Shown one piece after another: positions 9,797 to 18,287 of a stretch of 64,000 nt of DNA (positions within the stretch are counted from its first letter, which is position 1; each line of letters begins with the position of its first letter). The stretch lies in assembly GCA_025370055.1 (NCBI GenBank), contig CP073041.1:806001-870000 (forward strand), written 5' to 3'. Source of the stretch: Woronichinia naegeliana WA131 (GTDB lineage: Bacteria; Cyanobacteriota; Cyanobacteriia; Cyanobacteriales; Microcystaceae). The notes beneath the pieces are model-generated. The model saw nothing but the letters and a program-made list of their open reading frames with translations. It made no database searches and was not told where the DNA came from. The position numbers were made by a program, and so were the translations under genes.

Positions 9797-11419
9797 CAGC
9801 AATTCTAAATTTGAAAAATCAGGAGGAATTAGTGGCGGGCAGAGAGTCAAATGGCTCAAGCATAAAATCAAGAAGGTGTTGCCAGCTATCAAAGACAAAA
9901 TAGGTAGTAAGAGTGCGTAAATGGGAAAAAAAGCATCTTCGAGTCCCTAAAAGTAGTCGGATACGTTGGTAGGACTCATCTAAAAGCTGTAAAACGGTGT
10001 GAAACAAGAAAGCCAGTAAATTTAAGGTGAGCAAAAAGGTAGCAAGATGGTGGTCACCATGTCCAAAATTGTGTTCTAGATGGTAGCCCTGAGTCTTAAG
10101 AGTATTATGGTTCTCATTTTCGGTTTTCCAACGAGAGCGAGCGACACTGACTAACTCAACAATGTTATCGGCTTGGGGAAAATGGTCGGTAATCCAATCG
10201 TTGTGAAAGAGAACCTGACCATCAGAACGGCGAGTAACAGTGACCTCAAACCAATGAGTATTGAGGGCGGCGGAACCATCTCTTAGGGGCAAGTGATAAG
10301 TCCAACGATAATGATAGTCATGCCAATCGCGACCATGACGACGACGCTCATGGAAAGAGTAAACTTCCCCAATCTTCTCGGCATAGTCCAAAAACTCATA
10401 GAGAGTAGGGTGAGATTCAGGCAAACAGACAAAAAGATAGTGAAAGTGGTTTTGAAGAGCCTCTTCGCACATCGGTTGACGACTATAGAGGTCATCCCCC
10501 AATCATAGTAACGCTAAACGGGTCAAAGAATTCTCGATGTCTGTGGAGCCAACGTTTTGCCGCCGCTACCTCACAGTCCTGTTTCTCGTGACCATCTTGA
10601 GGAGTAATAAATTCAGGGTCAAGACTAATCACCGCTTTTTGCTGAGGTGAGACAATTACCGGTAAGATTGCCGAATGAAAGTAAGTCACTGTCCCGTTTT
10701 TATGGGTTCGATGGGAACATTGCTCACAGTGGATATTTTGGGAGGAGAAATACTCTGTGCCATCTAGCGGAATTAGTAATTGCTTGTCTAACACCTCATA
10801 CCGAGTCAATATTCCTCTGGTCTTTAGTAGTTGATAAATGTCACTAAACACCACAAATAACCAGCAATTCTCAGTTTTAGACACAGCAAGCCTTTTAGGG
10901 ATTTAAAGAACATTTCAAAGGGGGTTTTTGGGGCAATCCTGTATGTACTATTGCGCCTAAAAGCCTGAAGACTCGTAAAATGAACTTGTTAATCCCGTTG
11001 AATTTTACCCCGTATTACGCGAACTAAAACCTGAAACTCTTGCTACAGCGCAAATTTAGAATTGCTGTTAGTAGTTGATAAATGTCACTAAACACCACAA
11101 ATAACGAATTGGCTTTGATTTTATCCAGGATATTGCGGATTTGATTGTCACTAGGTATTTTGATGGCACCGAATAGAGTTTGAAGATTATCCCTACCGTT
11201 GCGACTATGCAGTTGTCTTTGATGTTCTAGCCCACATTCCGCAGGTAAGTCAAGAGACAAAGTAGTACTTTTGACATGAAGAGCCAAGAAAGGAAAGAAT
11301 ATGTTTGTGTTTGGAGGTCAAATTAACGATAGTTTGAATGCCGTCAATCTCTAACCAACGGATAAACAGAAAAGACTGAAAGACCCAACGCAGAGTGGGA
11401 ATGGCGGTCGGTTTACCCT
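9797..11419 (-). pseudogene. ISNCY-like transposase gene, several lesions
   Basis: The element starts at 9797 with CAGCAATTCTAAATTTG and its transposase is read leftward. Pieces, in order: PTLRWVFQSFLFIRWLEI (near 11400), a frameshift around 11275, NLQTLFGAIKIPSDNQIRN, then the 206-bp MITE with a duplicated target (10824-11105), LDKQLLIPLDGTEYF (first acidic motif), an extra G in a run at 10497-10501, and MGDDLYSRQPM with VARSRWKTENENHN at the C-terminal half. The N-terminus is lost at the junction with the element at 11420. The family name is from memory of similar cyanobacterial transposases; a DDE-type enzyme is clear. Confidence 0.7.
10862..11067. mobile_element. MITE (206 bp) inside the gene of its presumed parent element
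   Basis: It begins CAGCAATTCTCAG and ends in the complement of CAGCAATTCTAAATTTG, the same 17 bases that form the left end of the surrounding ISNCY-like element. It is nearly identical to 24392-24596. No coding potential is seen. It is flanked by an unusually long direct repeat of 38 bp (10824-10861 and 11068-11105). Confidence 0.85.
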
Positions 11420-12463
11420 GGGTGCATCCCACTTAAGATAATACATTGACACTCAAAAGAGGAGAGTGATTGAGATAAGCACATCGTAGCCGAAGAATAC
11501 GAGAAACATTATGAAGATGCCAACGTGCTCCCGACAATTTAACCCTAGCTCCCACCTGTTTAATCTTAGACTCCACATCACCAGAACCAATCACAATACC
11601 AAGCTGTTGATAGTATTGGTAATCAGGGATACGCTGATAATGCTTCGTCAAATAGGCTTGAAAATTCTTTGCCCTCTTGCTTTTGACTCCATCAAACGCA
11701 TCTATTGCCTTGTTCACAAAACCCCGCCACAGTAAATGCTCCACTGCTTCTAGCCGTTTGAGAGAGCCACCCACTTTGAACAGATTCTCCTTGAGATGAT
11801 ACCAATCCAACACCTCTCGTCGTATCAGCCACGATTGAGTGGCGAAACTCTCTACCGCATTCCAGATTGCGGGATGACCATCTCCCAAAAAGGTCACTAT
11901 TGGGGACAAAGGTTGAACATTGCTCCAATTCTTTAAGCCCTCTGGGTCTTGGAAAAAGGCTTCACAGACATTGCCATGAAGACTCACCAGTTTATAATCT
12001 CGCCACTGTCCCCCTTCCTTCTCCTCGCCCCGCAGACAAATCTTTCCCCCATCTATACTGACCCCCGCACTCTCTGACTGAGCTTGAGCTAAGGGCAGTT
12101 CTGTCCGTTCTACCAAGCGATGTAAACTGCTATGTCCTACTTTTATCCCCATCAACTCCTCTATATCTTCTTCTGCTTGTTGGTAGGATGTTTTCGCACT
12201 GGCTCTTAGACAGCATTTCTCTAAACCTGGACTTAAGACGATTTTTGGCGACACCTTTAGTTTTCTGGCTTGTTTTTGGCTTATTTCCACTTCTCCGACT
12301 AGGGTTTTGATTTTTCGCTTGTTTCCAGACCGTTTTTTTCCCCCCTTCTGAAAAAAAAACTCCCCCATTGTTGGCCCCACAATTTCTAACATCTGGGTTC
12401 TGACTTCTACTTCGATGCTTCCAAAGTCGGTAGTGTTCTGAATCTGTGGAAGCACATCTAAAT
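11420..12463 (-). mobile_element. ISKra4-like element (second type), 5' end missing
   Basis: The left border is put at GGGTGCATCC (11420), where the neighbouring transposase sequence stops. No matching terminus is found at the other side. The sequence runs into the target of the next element at 12464, and the transposase lacks about 20 expected N-terminal residues, so the 5' end is probably deleted. Confidence 0.6.
11433..12455 (-). CDS. ISKra4-like transposase, probably N-terminally truncated
   Basis: This 340-residue frame from a GTG at 12453-12455 (LPQIQNTTDFGS) has an uninterrupted catalytic core: GVSIDGGKICLRG (first Asp), FLGDGHPAIWNAV (second Asp), LDWYHLKENLFKVGG and IGSGDVESKIKQVGARVKLSG. 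It is homologous but not identical to the transposase at 5906-8666, whose product starts about 20 residues earlier. The frame is open but probably not transposition-competent, because one element end is missing. Confidence 0.75.
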   Translation of the reverse strand: MLPQIQNTTDFGSIEVEVRTQMLEIVGPTMGEFFFQKGGKKRSGNKRKIKTLVGEVEISQKQARKLKVSPKIVLSPGLEKCCLRASAKTSYQQAEEDIEELMGIKVGHSSLHRLVERTELPLAQAQSESAGVSIDGGKICLRGEEKEGGQWRDYKLVSLHGNVCEAFFQDPEGLKNWSNVQPLSPIVTFLGDGHPAIWNAVESFATQSWLIRREVLDWYHLKENLFKVGGSLKRLEAVEHLLWRGFVNKAIDAFDGVKSKRAKNFQAYLTKHYQRIPDYQYYQQLGIVIGSGDVESKIKQVGARVKLSGARWHLHNVSRILRLRCAYLNHSPLLSVNVLS

Positions 12464-14153
12464 AGGGCTTGCTGAAAAAGTCAAAAAACGAAAGAAATGT
12501 GGGTTAGGGAAGTATGGACTGAAAAAGCATAGATAACTTATCCTTATGGAAACAAATCAAAATACAGATTTTGTTTAATCTATTGTTCCTTTCTGTCTAA
12601 AAAGGTCAACACAAATCACTCCTCACAAAAGAGAGGAAAATTAACACCATTTTTCACAAGAAAAACGACTCTACAACTTTTTACTTTTTGTCTTCTGAAG
12701 TAGAGTAGAAAGATTCATTACCAAAAAGTTCATCGCAATTACCGTTTCCGAGGTCTCAGGTAGTTTGGCCATCACTCGACCAAGACTAAATTTCCTCTTT
12801 CCCTGTCCGAATTTACCCTCAATGGCATTACGCACTCTTTCATCTGAGCGTGCCTCTTTCTTTTTTTCTTTGCTCACCTCTTTCGGCGGTCTTCCCAATC
12901 GGGGACCACTCATTCTTATATCCCTTTCTTTACAATAAGCTCGATTCGCTTTTGTTCGATAGATTTTATCCACATGAACCGATTCCGGATAACATCCTGT
13001 TTCCCTTTTATATTCTTCTATTCGCGCTTGTAAATCTCCCGATTCGTTGTAATTATCCCAACTTAATTTGTCTAAGAAGACAAAGCCATTCACATTACTT
13101 GCCGATATTTTAGCTCCAAACTCTACTGCTTTTCCCGCTTTTCCACGCACTATTGGACGCACGTGAGGTTGGCTTACACTCACAATTCTGTTTTCTACTT
13201 TATTTGTCTTTTTTTCATACATTTCTAACTGTTGCTCATACACTTTTCCTATCGTTACAAGCTCTTCTTGCTCTTTTTTCGTTAGTTTTTCTAACTTTGC
13301 TCCCTCTTCTATCATTTTTTCTATATCAGACAAGTTTCTTTTTATATATCCTAGTTGTTTTTTTGTTCCTTTTCTTCTTTCTTTTTTTGACACACGACGT
13401 TTTTTTGCTATGGCTAAGTACTCTTTTCTTGCCACTTCCCTATAAGTCCTCGGCTTTTCTTTCCTTTTCTCTTTTATTTCTTCATACAGCTTATCTATTA
13501 TTTTTTCTGTTTTTTCTCTGGCATCATTCAATATTCCTATATCCGTTGGATATTTTATATCTGCTGGTGTACAAGTCGCATCTAACAATAACTTTCCTTC
13601 ATTTTCTTTTTTTTCTGACGCTACACCCGTCGCTTTTTTTTCTATTTCTTTATTAATTTTATTTATTAATTCCATTCCTATTTTTTTACGAAAATGAACC
13701 ATCATTGACGCATTAAATGCTTCTTTGCTACTATAGCTTTCCATTCCTATAAAGTACTGTAAATAAGGGTTCTCTTTTATTTGTTCTACTGTTTCTCTGT
13801 CACTTTTTCCTGAAATTTCTTTGATAATTAATGCTCCTAATGCCATTCTAAATGATTTGGCTGGGGCTCCTTTTTTTTCTGTGAAGTTTTTTGCATATTC
13901 TTCCTCATATTCTTCCCAGGGAATCATTTTTGACATTTCTATCCAACGATTTTCTTCGTCTAACTGCCCGCCGAACAGATTTTTCAAGTTTTCTGGTGTT
14001 TCAATTGAGTACTGTTGCTTTCGGTACATCTGCTTTCTCTCTTCTTAATGCAATGGTTTTGAGGCATTCTACCCTATTTTCGTGCATTCTAGCGGTTCTT
14101 AATTCGCCTACTATTTTTCTCCGTAAAGGTTTCAGCTTTTTTCAGCAAGCCCT
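12464..14153 (-). mobile_element. Intact IS5/IS1182-type element, copy B (1690 bp)
   Basis: It has the same 16-bp inverted repeats as copy A. AAAT is duplicated at 12460-12463 and 14154-14157. It separates the ISKra4-like remnant from the IS1 element. When removed, those two abut directly, so they were already neighbours when it inserted. Confidence 0.93.
12671..14029 (-). CDS. IS5/IS1182-type transposase, copy B
   Basis: This 452-residue transposase has the domain layout of copy A: DUF772-like N-terminus, Lys/Glu-rich middle, and DDE landmarks LLDATCTPAD and SVHVDKIYRTKANR. By eye it differs from copy A at only a few residues (SKMIPWEEYE, NLSDIEKM). The near-identity of two full-length copies within 6 kb points to recent activity. 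The start at ATG 14027-14029 is followed by the conserved MYRKQQYSIE present in all three 5' ends in the window. Confidence 0.87.
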   Translation of the reverse strand: MYRKQQYSIETPENLKNLFGGQLDEENRWIEMSKMIPWEEYEEEYAKNFTEKKGAPAKSFRMALGALIIKEISGKSDRETVEQIKENPYLQYFIGMESYSSKEAFNASMMVHFRKKIGMELINKINKEIEKKATGVASEKKENEGKLLLDATCTPADIKYPTDIGILNDAREKTEKIIDKLYEEIKEKRKEKPRTYREVARKEYLAIAKKRRVSKKERRKGTKKQLGYIKRNLSDIEKMIEEGAKLEKLTKKEQEELVTIGKVYEQQLEMYEKKTNKVENRIVSVSQPHVRPIVRGKAGKAVEFGAKISASNVNGFVFLDKLSWDNYNESGDLQARIEEYKRETGCYPESVHVDKIYRTKANRAYCKERDIRMSGPRLGRPPKEVSKEKKKEARSDERVRNAIEGKFGQGKRKFSLGRVMAKLPETSETVIAMNFLVMNLSTLLQKTKSKKL

Positions 14154-14550
14154 AAATAAGACATCCAAATTCAAAGCGATTGATAAATAATCCAAGGACA
14201 ATATCGTGCATCACAATAGATTTGGAGAAACAAATCGTTTTTCTCGCTAATCTCTTTATTCGAGTTCTCAATGTCAAGTGCTTTCGTTCGATTTTTTGAG
14301 TATTATACTTACCCACCTCATGCAATGCTGGCTCAATATGTCGTTCGTAAGCCCCCCATCCATCTGTATAATATTGAGTAATACCAAAAGATTCTAACAA
14401 CTCTTTTAGCCTTAGAAATGCTTCGTCTTTGTGACCAGACAAAACATAAGCTAATATCTCACCTGTCTTATGAGCAATAGCGTGCCATAACCATCTTTGC
14501 TCTTTTTTGCTCTTCACAAAACCCCACATTTCGTCGAGTTCTGCTTCCAC
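14152..14550 (-). CDS. IS1 InsB-like catalytic region
   Basis: This is the catalytic part of the IS1 transposase: ELDEMWGFVKSKKEQRWLW (first acidic motif), ITQYYTDGWGAYERHI (second Asp), and the C-terminal KIERKHLTLRTRIKRLARKT with Glu. The frame upstream of the nominal start is open to the A9 slippage site at about 14640, so the natural product is probably the InsA-InsB fusion. The last stop codon is shared with the border of the inserted IS5-type element, but removing that element also leaves a stop there. Confidence 0.8.
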   Translation of the reverse strand: MEAELDEMWGFVKSKKEQRWLWHAIAHKTGEILAYVLSGHKDEAFLRLKELLESFGITQYYTDGWGAYERHIEPALHEVGKYNTQKIERKHLTLRTRIKRLARKTICFSKSIVMHDIVLGLFINRFEFGCLI

Positions 14551-14930
14551 GTCATTCCATTGGCAGAGCTTTACAATACTCTGACTGGGTTCCAGTTCTG
14601 CTAGTTTTTTTTCGTTGACGAATACTAAACTAGACTCTTTTTTTTTAGTTCACTAATCACTGTTGATGGACTAATCCTCAGCACACGGGCTGTATCCCTT
14701 ATGCCACTACCATTCATTGCCATTTCGGCAATCTTTTCCTTTACTTCTGGCAAATAACCTTTATAAGTATAGTTTAAGATAAATGTGCAACGCTTACATT
14801 CTGTATTACGACATCTGTAACGCTCTTTCCCCTCCCCAGAGGGGCCGTGTTTCACAATATCCGTACTTTGACAACTTGGGCAAACAATTGCTTTGAATAG
14901 CATGGCACACCAATTTTAAGATTTACATTT
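14158..14930 (-). mobile_element. IS1-family element (right border approximate)
   Basis: The two overlapping transposase frames and the frameshift site are those of IS1. The 5' border cannot be fixed from inverted repeats by eye and is placed between the insA-like start (14903) and the first codons of the interrupted DUF3782-like gene (about 14951). The 3' side abuts the IS5-type element at the AAAT target. Confidence 0.7.
14625..14903 (-). CDS. IS1 InsA-like protein
   Basis: This 92-residue protein has a zinc-finger N-terminus (CPSCQSTDIVKHG, then CRNTECKRC) and a helix-turn-helix (GSGIRDTARVLRISPSTV), as in the IS1 repressor InsA. Near the end the codons cross a run of nine A residues (complement of T run 14636-14646) just before a stop. 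A one-base backward slip there joins this frame to the catalytic frame without a stop (reading ELKKKESSLVFVNEKK). This is the usual IS1 way of making InsAB'. Confidence 0.82.
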   Translation of the reverse strand: MLFKAIVCPSCQSTDIVKHGPSGEGKERYRCRNTECKRCTFILNYTYKGYLPEVKEKIAEMAMNGSGIRDTARVLRISPSTVISELKKKSLV

Positions 14931-14950
14931 ATTTATTATTACTCTTTTCC

Positions 14951-15232
14951 ACAGGTTTAGAACACGACCCCAATGAAAATCATGTTTTAGTGGTTGAGGT
15001 CAAAAGTAGTTTGGGGGTAAATGATGTCAAAGAATTACAATCAGACTTGAACAAATTTAGACAATTTTTTCCAGAATATGCCCAGAAGCAACTATACGGA
15101 GCCGTTGCAGGCATTGAGATTGAAGAGGGAGCAGATCGCTATGCCTATCGTCAAGGTTTATTTGTTTTAGCTCAGGCGGGAGAGACGGTTTCTATTTTAA
15201 ATAATCCTGATTTTCAACCTAAAAATTGGTGA
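14951..15232 (+). pseudogene. DUF3782-like nuclease-fold protein, C-terminal remnant
   Basis: The open frame enters from the IS1 side and reads EHDPNENHVLVVEVKSSL, then LNKFRQFFPEYAQKQLYGAV, and ends with RYAYRQGLFVLAQAGE. This is the C-terminal part of a common cyanobacterial DUF3782-type protein with a PD-(D/E)XK-like E-V-K motif. The GTG at 14990 is not a real start. The N-terminal half was removed or displaced by the IS1 insertion. Confidence 0.72.
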
Positions 15233-15279
15233 TTAGGAGATCGCCTTTTGGTAAGATCATGACAAGATGAACAACTCAA

Positions 15280-15381
15280 GCGACGACATTATTATATGAA
15301 AGGGATTGGGGAAAACAGCAAATTATTGATTTGTTTGCAGTAATTGAAGCAAAAAGCCAAAAAGACCAAAAAGACGCTTAA
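15280..15381 (+). pseudogene. Rpn-like (DUF4351-type) protein tail, remnant
   Basis: A short open stretch reads ATTLLYERDWGKQQIIDLFA followed by VIEAKSQKDQKDA and a stop. This resembles the C-terminal part of Rpn/transposase-like cyanobacterial proteins, which carry a YERGYSRQQIIDLF-type segment. No start and no upstream domain remain. It is another sign of gene decay beside the transposon cluster. Confidence 0.5.
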
Positions 15382-15446
15382 TTGATCTTCTTTAAAATAT
15401 CCAAAGAGAATCTTCTGAATGACACAAAATTTGAATAATATCAATT

Positions 15447-15896
15447 TTATTCAGGAAAATAGTCAGCATCTAAAACTTGTTCAGAGCTAAAAGGACAATC
15501 CGAAGGAAAAGTTATTTTGGGCAAATTTGTTTCTTTTGAAGCATCATTGCAAGCCAATTGATAGCATTTTGAAAAAACTTCAGTCAAATAAGGCTTTAAG
15601 CTTGGGCTATCCTCCAAAACAGTAGAAATTTGCCGTCTTTGTTCATTAATGGTACTAATCCAGCTAGAAGTTCTTTTTTCGGGTTGGTATTGCCACTTAA
15701 GTAAGTGCATGAACAGCACAATTAGTCGGTTTTTAACTTCCCGTTTATCATTTCTTCCCATTGATTCGATCTCGTCTATCAGATTTTGTCGGTCTAAATC
15801 TTGTAAATCTCCATTTTTGAGTTGATTGACGGTTTGCTCAATCCAGAGATTAAAATCAGTATCATAAAGCGTTTGGGTTAGGGTCTTCATTTTCAA
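15447..15896 (-). CDS. DUF29 family protein
   Basis: This 149-residue protein has the DUF29 pattern: LYDTDFNLWIEQTVNQLKNG near the N-terminus, DLDRQNLIDEIESMGRNDKRE, then LLKWQYQPEK and the C-terminal FPSDCPFSSEQVLDADYFPE. The function of DUF29 is unknown. The family is strongly expanded in cyanobacteria. Two more members occur at 28730 and 29498. The spelling of the C-terminal CPF..EQVLD motif is shared with the copy at 28730. It stands alone between a decayed Rpn tail and an Uma2 gene. Confidence 0.88.
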   Translation of the reverse strand: MKMKTLTQTLYDTDFNLWIEQTVNQLKNGDLQDLDRQNLIDEIESMGRNDKREVKNRLIVLFMHLLKWQYQPEKRTSSWISTINEQRRQISTVLEDSPSLKPYLTEVFSKCYQLACNDASKETNLPKITFPSDCPFSSEQVLDADYFPE

Positions 15897-15953
15897 TACT
15901 CATTCATAATTAATTATTTTAAGACTTTAGGGATTGTCATGGCTCAACTCCAG

Positions 15954-16574
15954 CTAAATCATCCCCAGTTGAAAAACTTGATTCGCCGTCAAATTTAATT
16001 CAGGAAAAGTTTGGGAAATAAGGCGATCGCCATTTTGAAATTTATTGATTTGATATTCTTCCTCTACCAAATTACAAATAGAAATTGTCGGTTGCTTAGG
16101 ATTGCCAATAAAATTACGCCCTCCTAGAGCCCCATAATCCACAATCCAATATTCCAGAATTCCCATTTCCTCATAATCAGCAAATTTTAAATGGTAATCA
16201 TTCCGCCAATTGGTCGAGACAACTTCAATCACTAATGGGATAGATACCCCACTACTCAGAATAGATTCTTTCTGCCAGCGAGATTCATTCGGTAAATTAG
16301 CGCGATTCATCACCAGAATATCGGGAAAATAACCAGAATCTTTGTCATCGGGTCTCACAATGACTTGATTAGGAATCAAATAGGGAAGATTTAATCTGTC
16401 AATCATTCCACTCAGCTTAATTGTCAGAAATCCTTTAATTTCTTCGTGTTCACCGACCGGTTGAGCCATTTCAACAATATTTCCATGATGAAGTTCGTAA
16501 CGCAGATCAGAATTCTCAGGCAGCCAATCGACAAATTCCTGAAAAGTCGTTGTTTTGAGTAAGGTTTGGCTCAT
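15954..16574 (-). CDS. Uma2 family (DUF820) putative endonuclease
   Basis: This 206-residue protein is of the Uma2/DUF820 type, a PD-(D/E)XK nuclease-fold family abundant in cyanobacteria. Visible features are the N-terminal TFQEFVDWLPENSDLRYELH with the conserved RYEL-type segment, GYFPDILVMNR (Asp of the active site), PLVIEVVSTNW (E-V) and KFADYEEMGILEYWIVDY near the end. All elements of the nuclease fold appear present. The biological target is unknown. The next gene upstream starts 33 bp away in the same direction and may be co-transcribed. Confidence 0.87.
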   Translation of the reverse strand: MSQTLLKTTTFQEFVDWLPENSDLRYELHHGNIVEMAQPVGEHEEIKGFLTIKLSGMIDRLNLPYLIPNQVIVRPDDKDSGYFPDILVMNRANLPNESRWQKESILSSGVSIPLVIEVVSTNWRNDYHLKFADYEEMGILEYWIVDYGALGGRNFIGNPKQPTISICNLVEEEYQINKFQNGDRLISQTFPELNLTANQVFQLGMI

Positions 16575-16606
16575 AACTTTATGGCTTTATGATTTACAGA
16601 TTAGAA

Positions 16607-17527
16607 TTAAAAATCCTTAAGATTAGGATTATTTTGTAGTTTTTGAATTTCATCAATTACCGCATTATTCTCGTGATTTAATTGCACCGTTACTGAACGG
16701 GATAACTGATCTTGCTTTTGCAAGGCTTGGGCATAATAGGTTTGGGCTTGTTGAAGTTTACTTAAATCTTTATCATTTCTGCCCTCAAGACGCAATAATT
16801 GACCCTTAAGATACTGTAATTCAGGATTATTAGGAGTTTCAGCGATCGCTTGATTCAGATAGTTCATGGCCTTATCATACTGTTTTAAATCACGATAGGT
16901 TGTTGATAAGGCACGGTTTTTTAGATAATCAGGGGAAGCATATTTTTCAAAACGGCTAATTACCTGATCGGATTGGGAAAAAGGCGTGTATTTAGATAAA
17001 AATAAATCCAAATAACCCCGTAAAAGATTTAATTCTGGATCATTCGGATCGATTTTTGAGGCTAGATCGAGATAGTCAAATACCTGTCCGGCTTTACCCA
17101 CAGCTTCGAGATAGCTACCTTGTTTAAGTAAATAACCGCCTTCTAAGAAATGACCCACCGCTAGATATAAATTGCCACGCAGGGGATCTTGTCCCTTTAA
17201 AATTTCCGCCGTTTTTAAGGTTTTGTCGGCATAAACTTTCATGGATTCATAGTTAGCCGCATCGTAGGCGAGGGAAGCTTGCATCGCATAGGCCAATGGT
17301 TCAGTTGGCTCTGTCTGAAAAGCCTGATCTAAATAACTTTGAGCGGTTTTGTAATTTCCATCCCGAAAAATAGCTATAAACGCGGCTTCGGTATTATCGC
17401 CAATATTGTGGGGATTTTGGCTGCGAAAGGGATCACCGGCCCAAACTGCCGGATAACTCGCTCCTAAACAGGTGACAAGGGTTAAGAAAAATAACCTAAA
17501 CCGTTTGGAGAGGGAAAGTGCCTTCAT
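16607..17527 (-). CDS. Exported TPR protein (Sll0314/Alr1548 family)
   Basis: This 306-residue protein has a signal peptide (residues 1-30, basic start MKALSLSKRFRLF, hydrophobic LTLVTCLGA, cleavage near VWAGD). Tetratricopeptide-like repeats follow: GNYKTAQSYLDQAFQTEP, a degenerate middle, and KQYDKAMNYLNQAIAETPNN near residue 220. The architecture and the N-terminal GDPFRSQNPHNIGDNTEAAF match the Sll0314/Alr1548 family of cyanobacterial TPR proteins. It is probably periplasmic and used for protein contacts. It is divergent from the ABC ATPase gene with about 90 bp between starts. Confidence 0.8.
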   Translation of the reverse strand: MKALSLSKRFRLFFLTLVTCLGASYPAVWAGDPFRSQNPHNIGDNTEAAFIAIFRDGNYKTAQSYLDQAFQTEPTEPLAYAMQASLAYDAANYESMKVYADKTLKTAEILKGQDPLRGNLYLAVGHFLEGGYLLKQGSYLEAVGKAGQVFDYLDLASKIDPNDPELNLLRGYLDLFLSKYTPFSQSDQVISRFEKYASPDYLKNRALSTTYRDLKQYDKAMNYLNQAIAETPNNPELQYLKGQLLRLEGRNDKDLSKLQQAQTYYAQALQKQDQLSRSVTVQLNHENNAVIDEIQKLQNNPNLKDF

Positions 17528-17614
17528 AGAATGGTATTGTCCTAAAAGTCCTGGGTGAGGATAAGCTAAAACAAATTCTTTTCCTAGGTTAACCGCTTGA
17601 GGGAGCGATCGCCC

Positions 17615-18283
17615 ATGCTCTATTTACGAAATGTTAGTTATCATCCACCAGCTAGTCTGACCCCAATTTTAAAGGAGGTTAATTTGGAGTTGGCTCCCCA
17701 GGAGTTAGGTTTAATTATTGGCCCCAGTGGTTCGGGTAAGACGACTCTGTTGGAAATTCTGGCGGGTTTGGCGGAAAAAACCGAGGGGGATATTTTTTGG
17801 CGTGATCAGCCCCTAATGCCTATTCATCTTCAGCAGTTGGGTGGCTTGGTGTTTCAGTTTCCAGAACGACATTTTTGCGGTGGTACGATTTTAGAAGAGT
17901 TGCGCTTAGGTCATCCCGAAATGAGCAGCGATCGCCTCAAGGAAGCCTTAGCAGAAGTGGGCTTAGAACATTTAGCCTGGGAAACCGTTCCCCATGCTCT
18001 CAGTGGTGGTCAACAAAGACGTTTGGCCCTGGCAGTGCAATTGATTCGCCAACCCAATTTATTATTGTTGGATGAACCGACTGCGGGTTTAGATTGGTCG
18101 ATGCGCCGTCAATTGGCAAAATTATTGGGCAAATTAAAACATCATTGGACGTTATTAATTGTGAGCCACGACCCAGGAGAACTGTTACAAATCGCCGATC
18201 GCAGTTGGAAAATCCATCAAGGTGAACTAACCTCGTTTGACCCCAATTTGTTATTAAGCCAGTCTGAAGCGGTGGCGGTCTAA
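17615..18283 (+). CDS. ABC transporter ATP-binding protein
   Basis: This is a single ATP-binding subunit of about 222 residues. The Walker A is GPSGSGKTTLLEILAG, the Q-loop lies around LGGLVFQFPE, the signature is ALSGGQQRRLALAVQL, the Walker B is LLLLDEPTAG and the switch His is in LIVSHDPGELLQ. The first ATG in the frame (MLYLRNVSY) is preferred over a TTG 18 bp upstream. No permease gene is adjacent. The FQFPERHFCGGTILEEL region resembles cobalt/nickel or energy-coupling-factor type ATPases (CbiO/EcfA), but the substrate cannot be deduced. Four bases separate it from rsmG, suggesting co-transcription. Confidence 0.87.
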   Translation: MLYLRNVSYHPPASLTPILKEVNLELAPQELGLIIGPSGSGKTTLLEILAGLAEKTEGDIFWRDQPLMPIHLQQLGGLVFQFPERHFCGGTILEELRLGHPEMSSDRLKEALAEVGLEHLAWETVPHALSGGQQRRLALAVQLIRQPNLLLLDEPTAGLDWSMRRQLAKLLGKLKHHWTLLIVSHDPGELLQIADRSWKIHQGELTSFDPNLLLSQSEAVAV

Positions 18284-18287
18284 AGCC

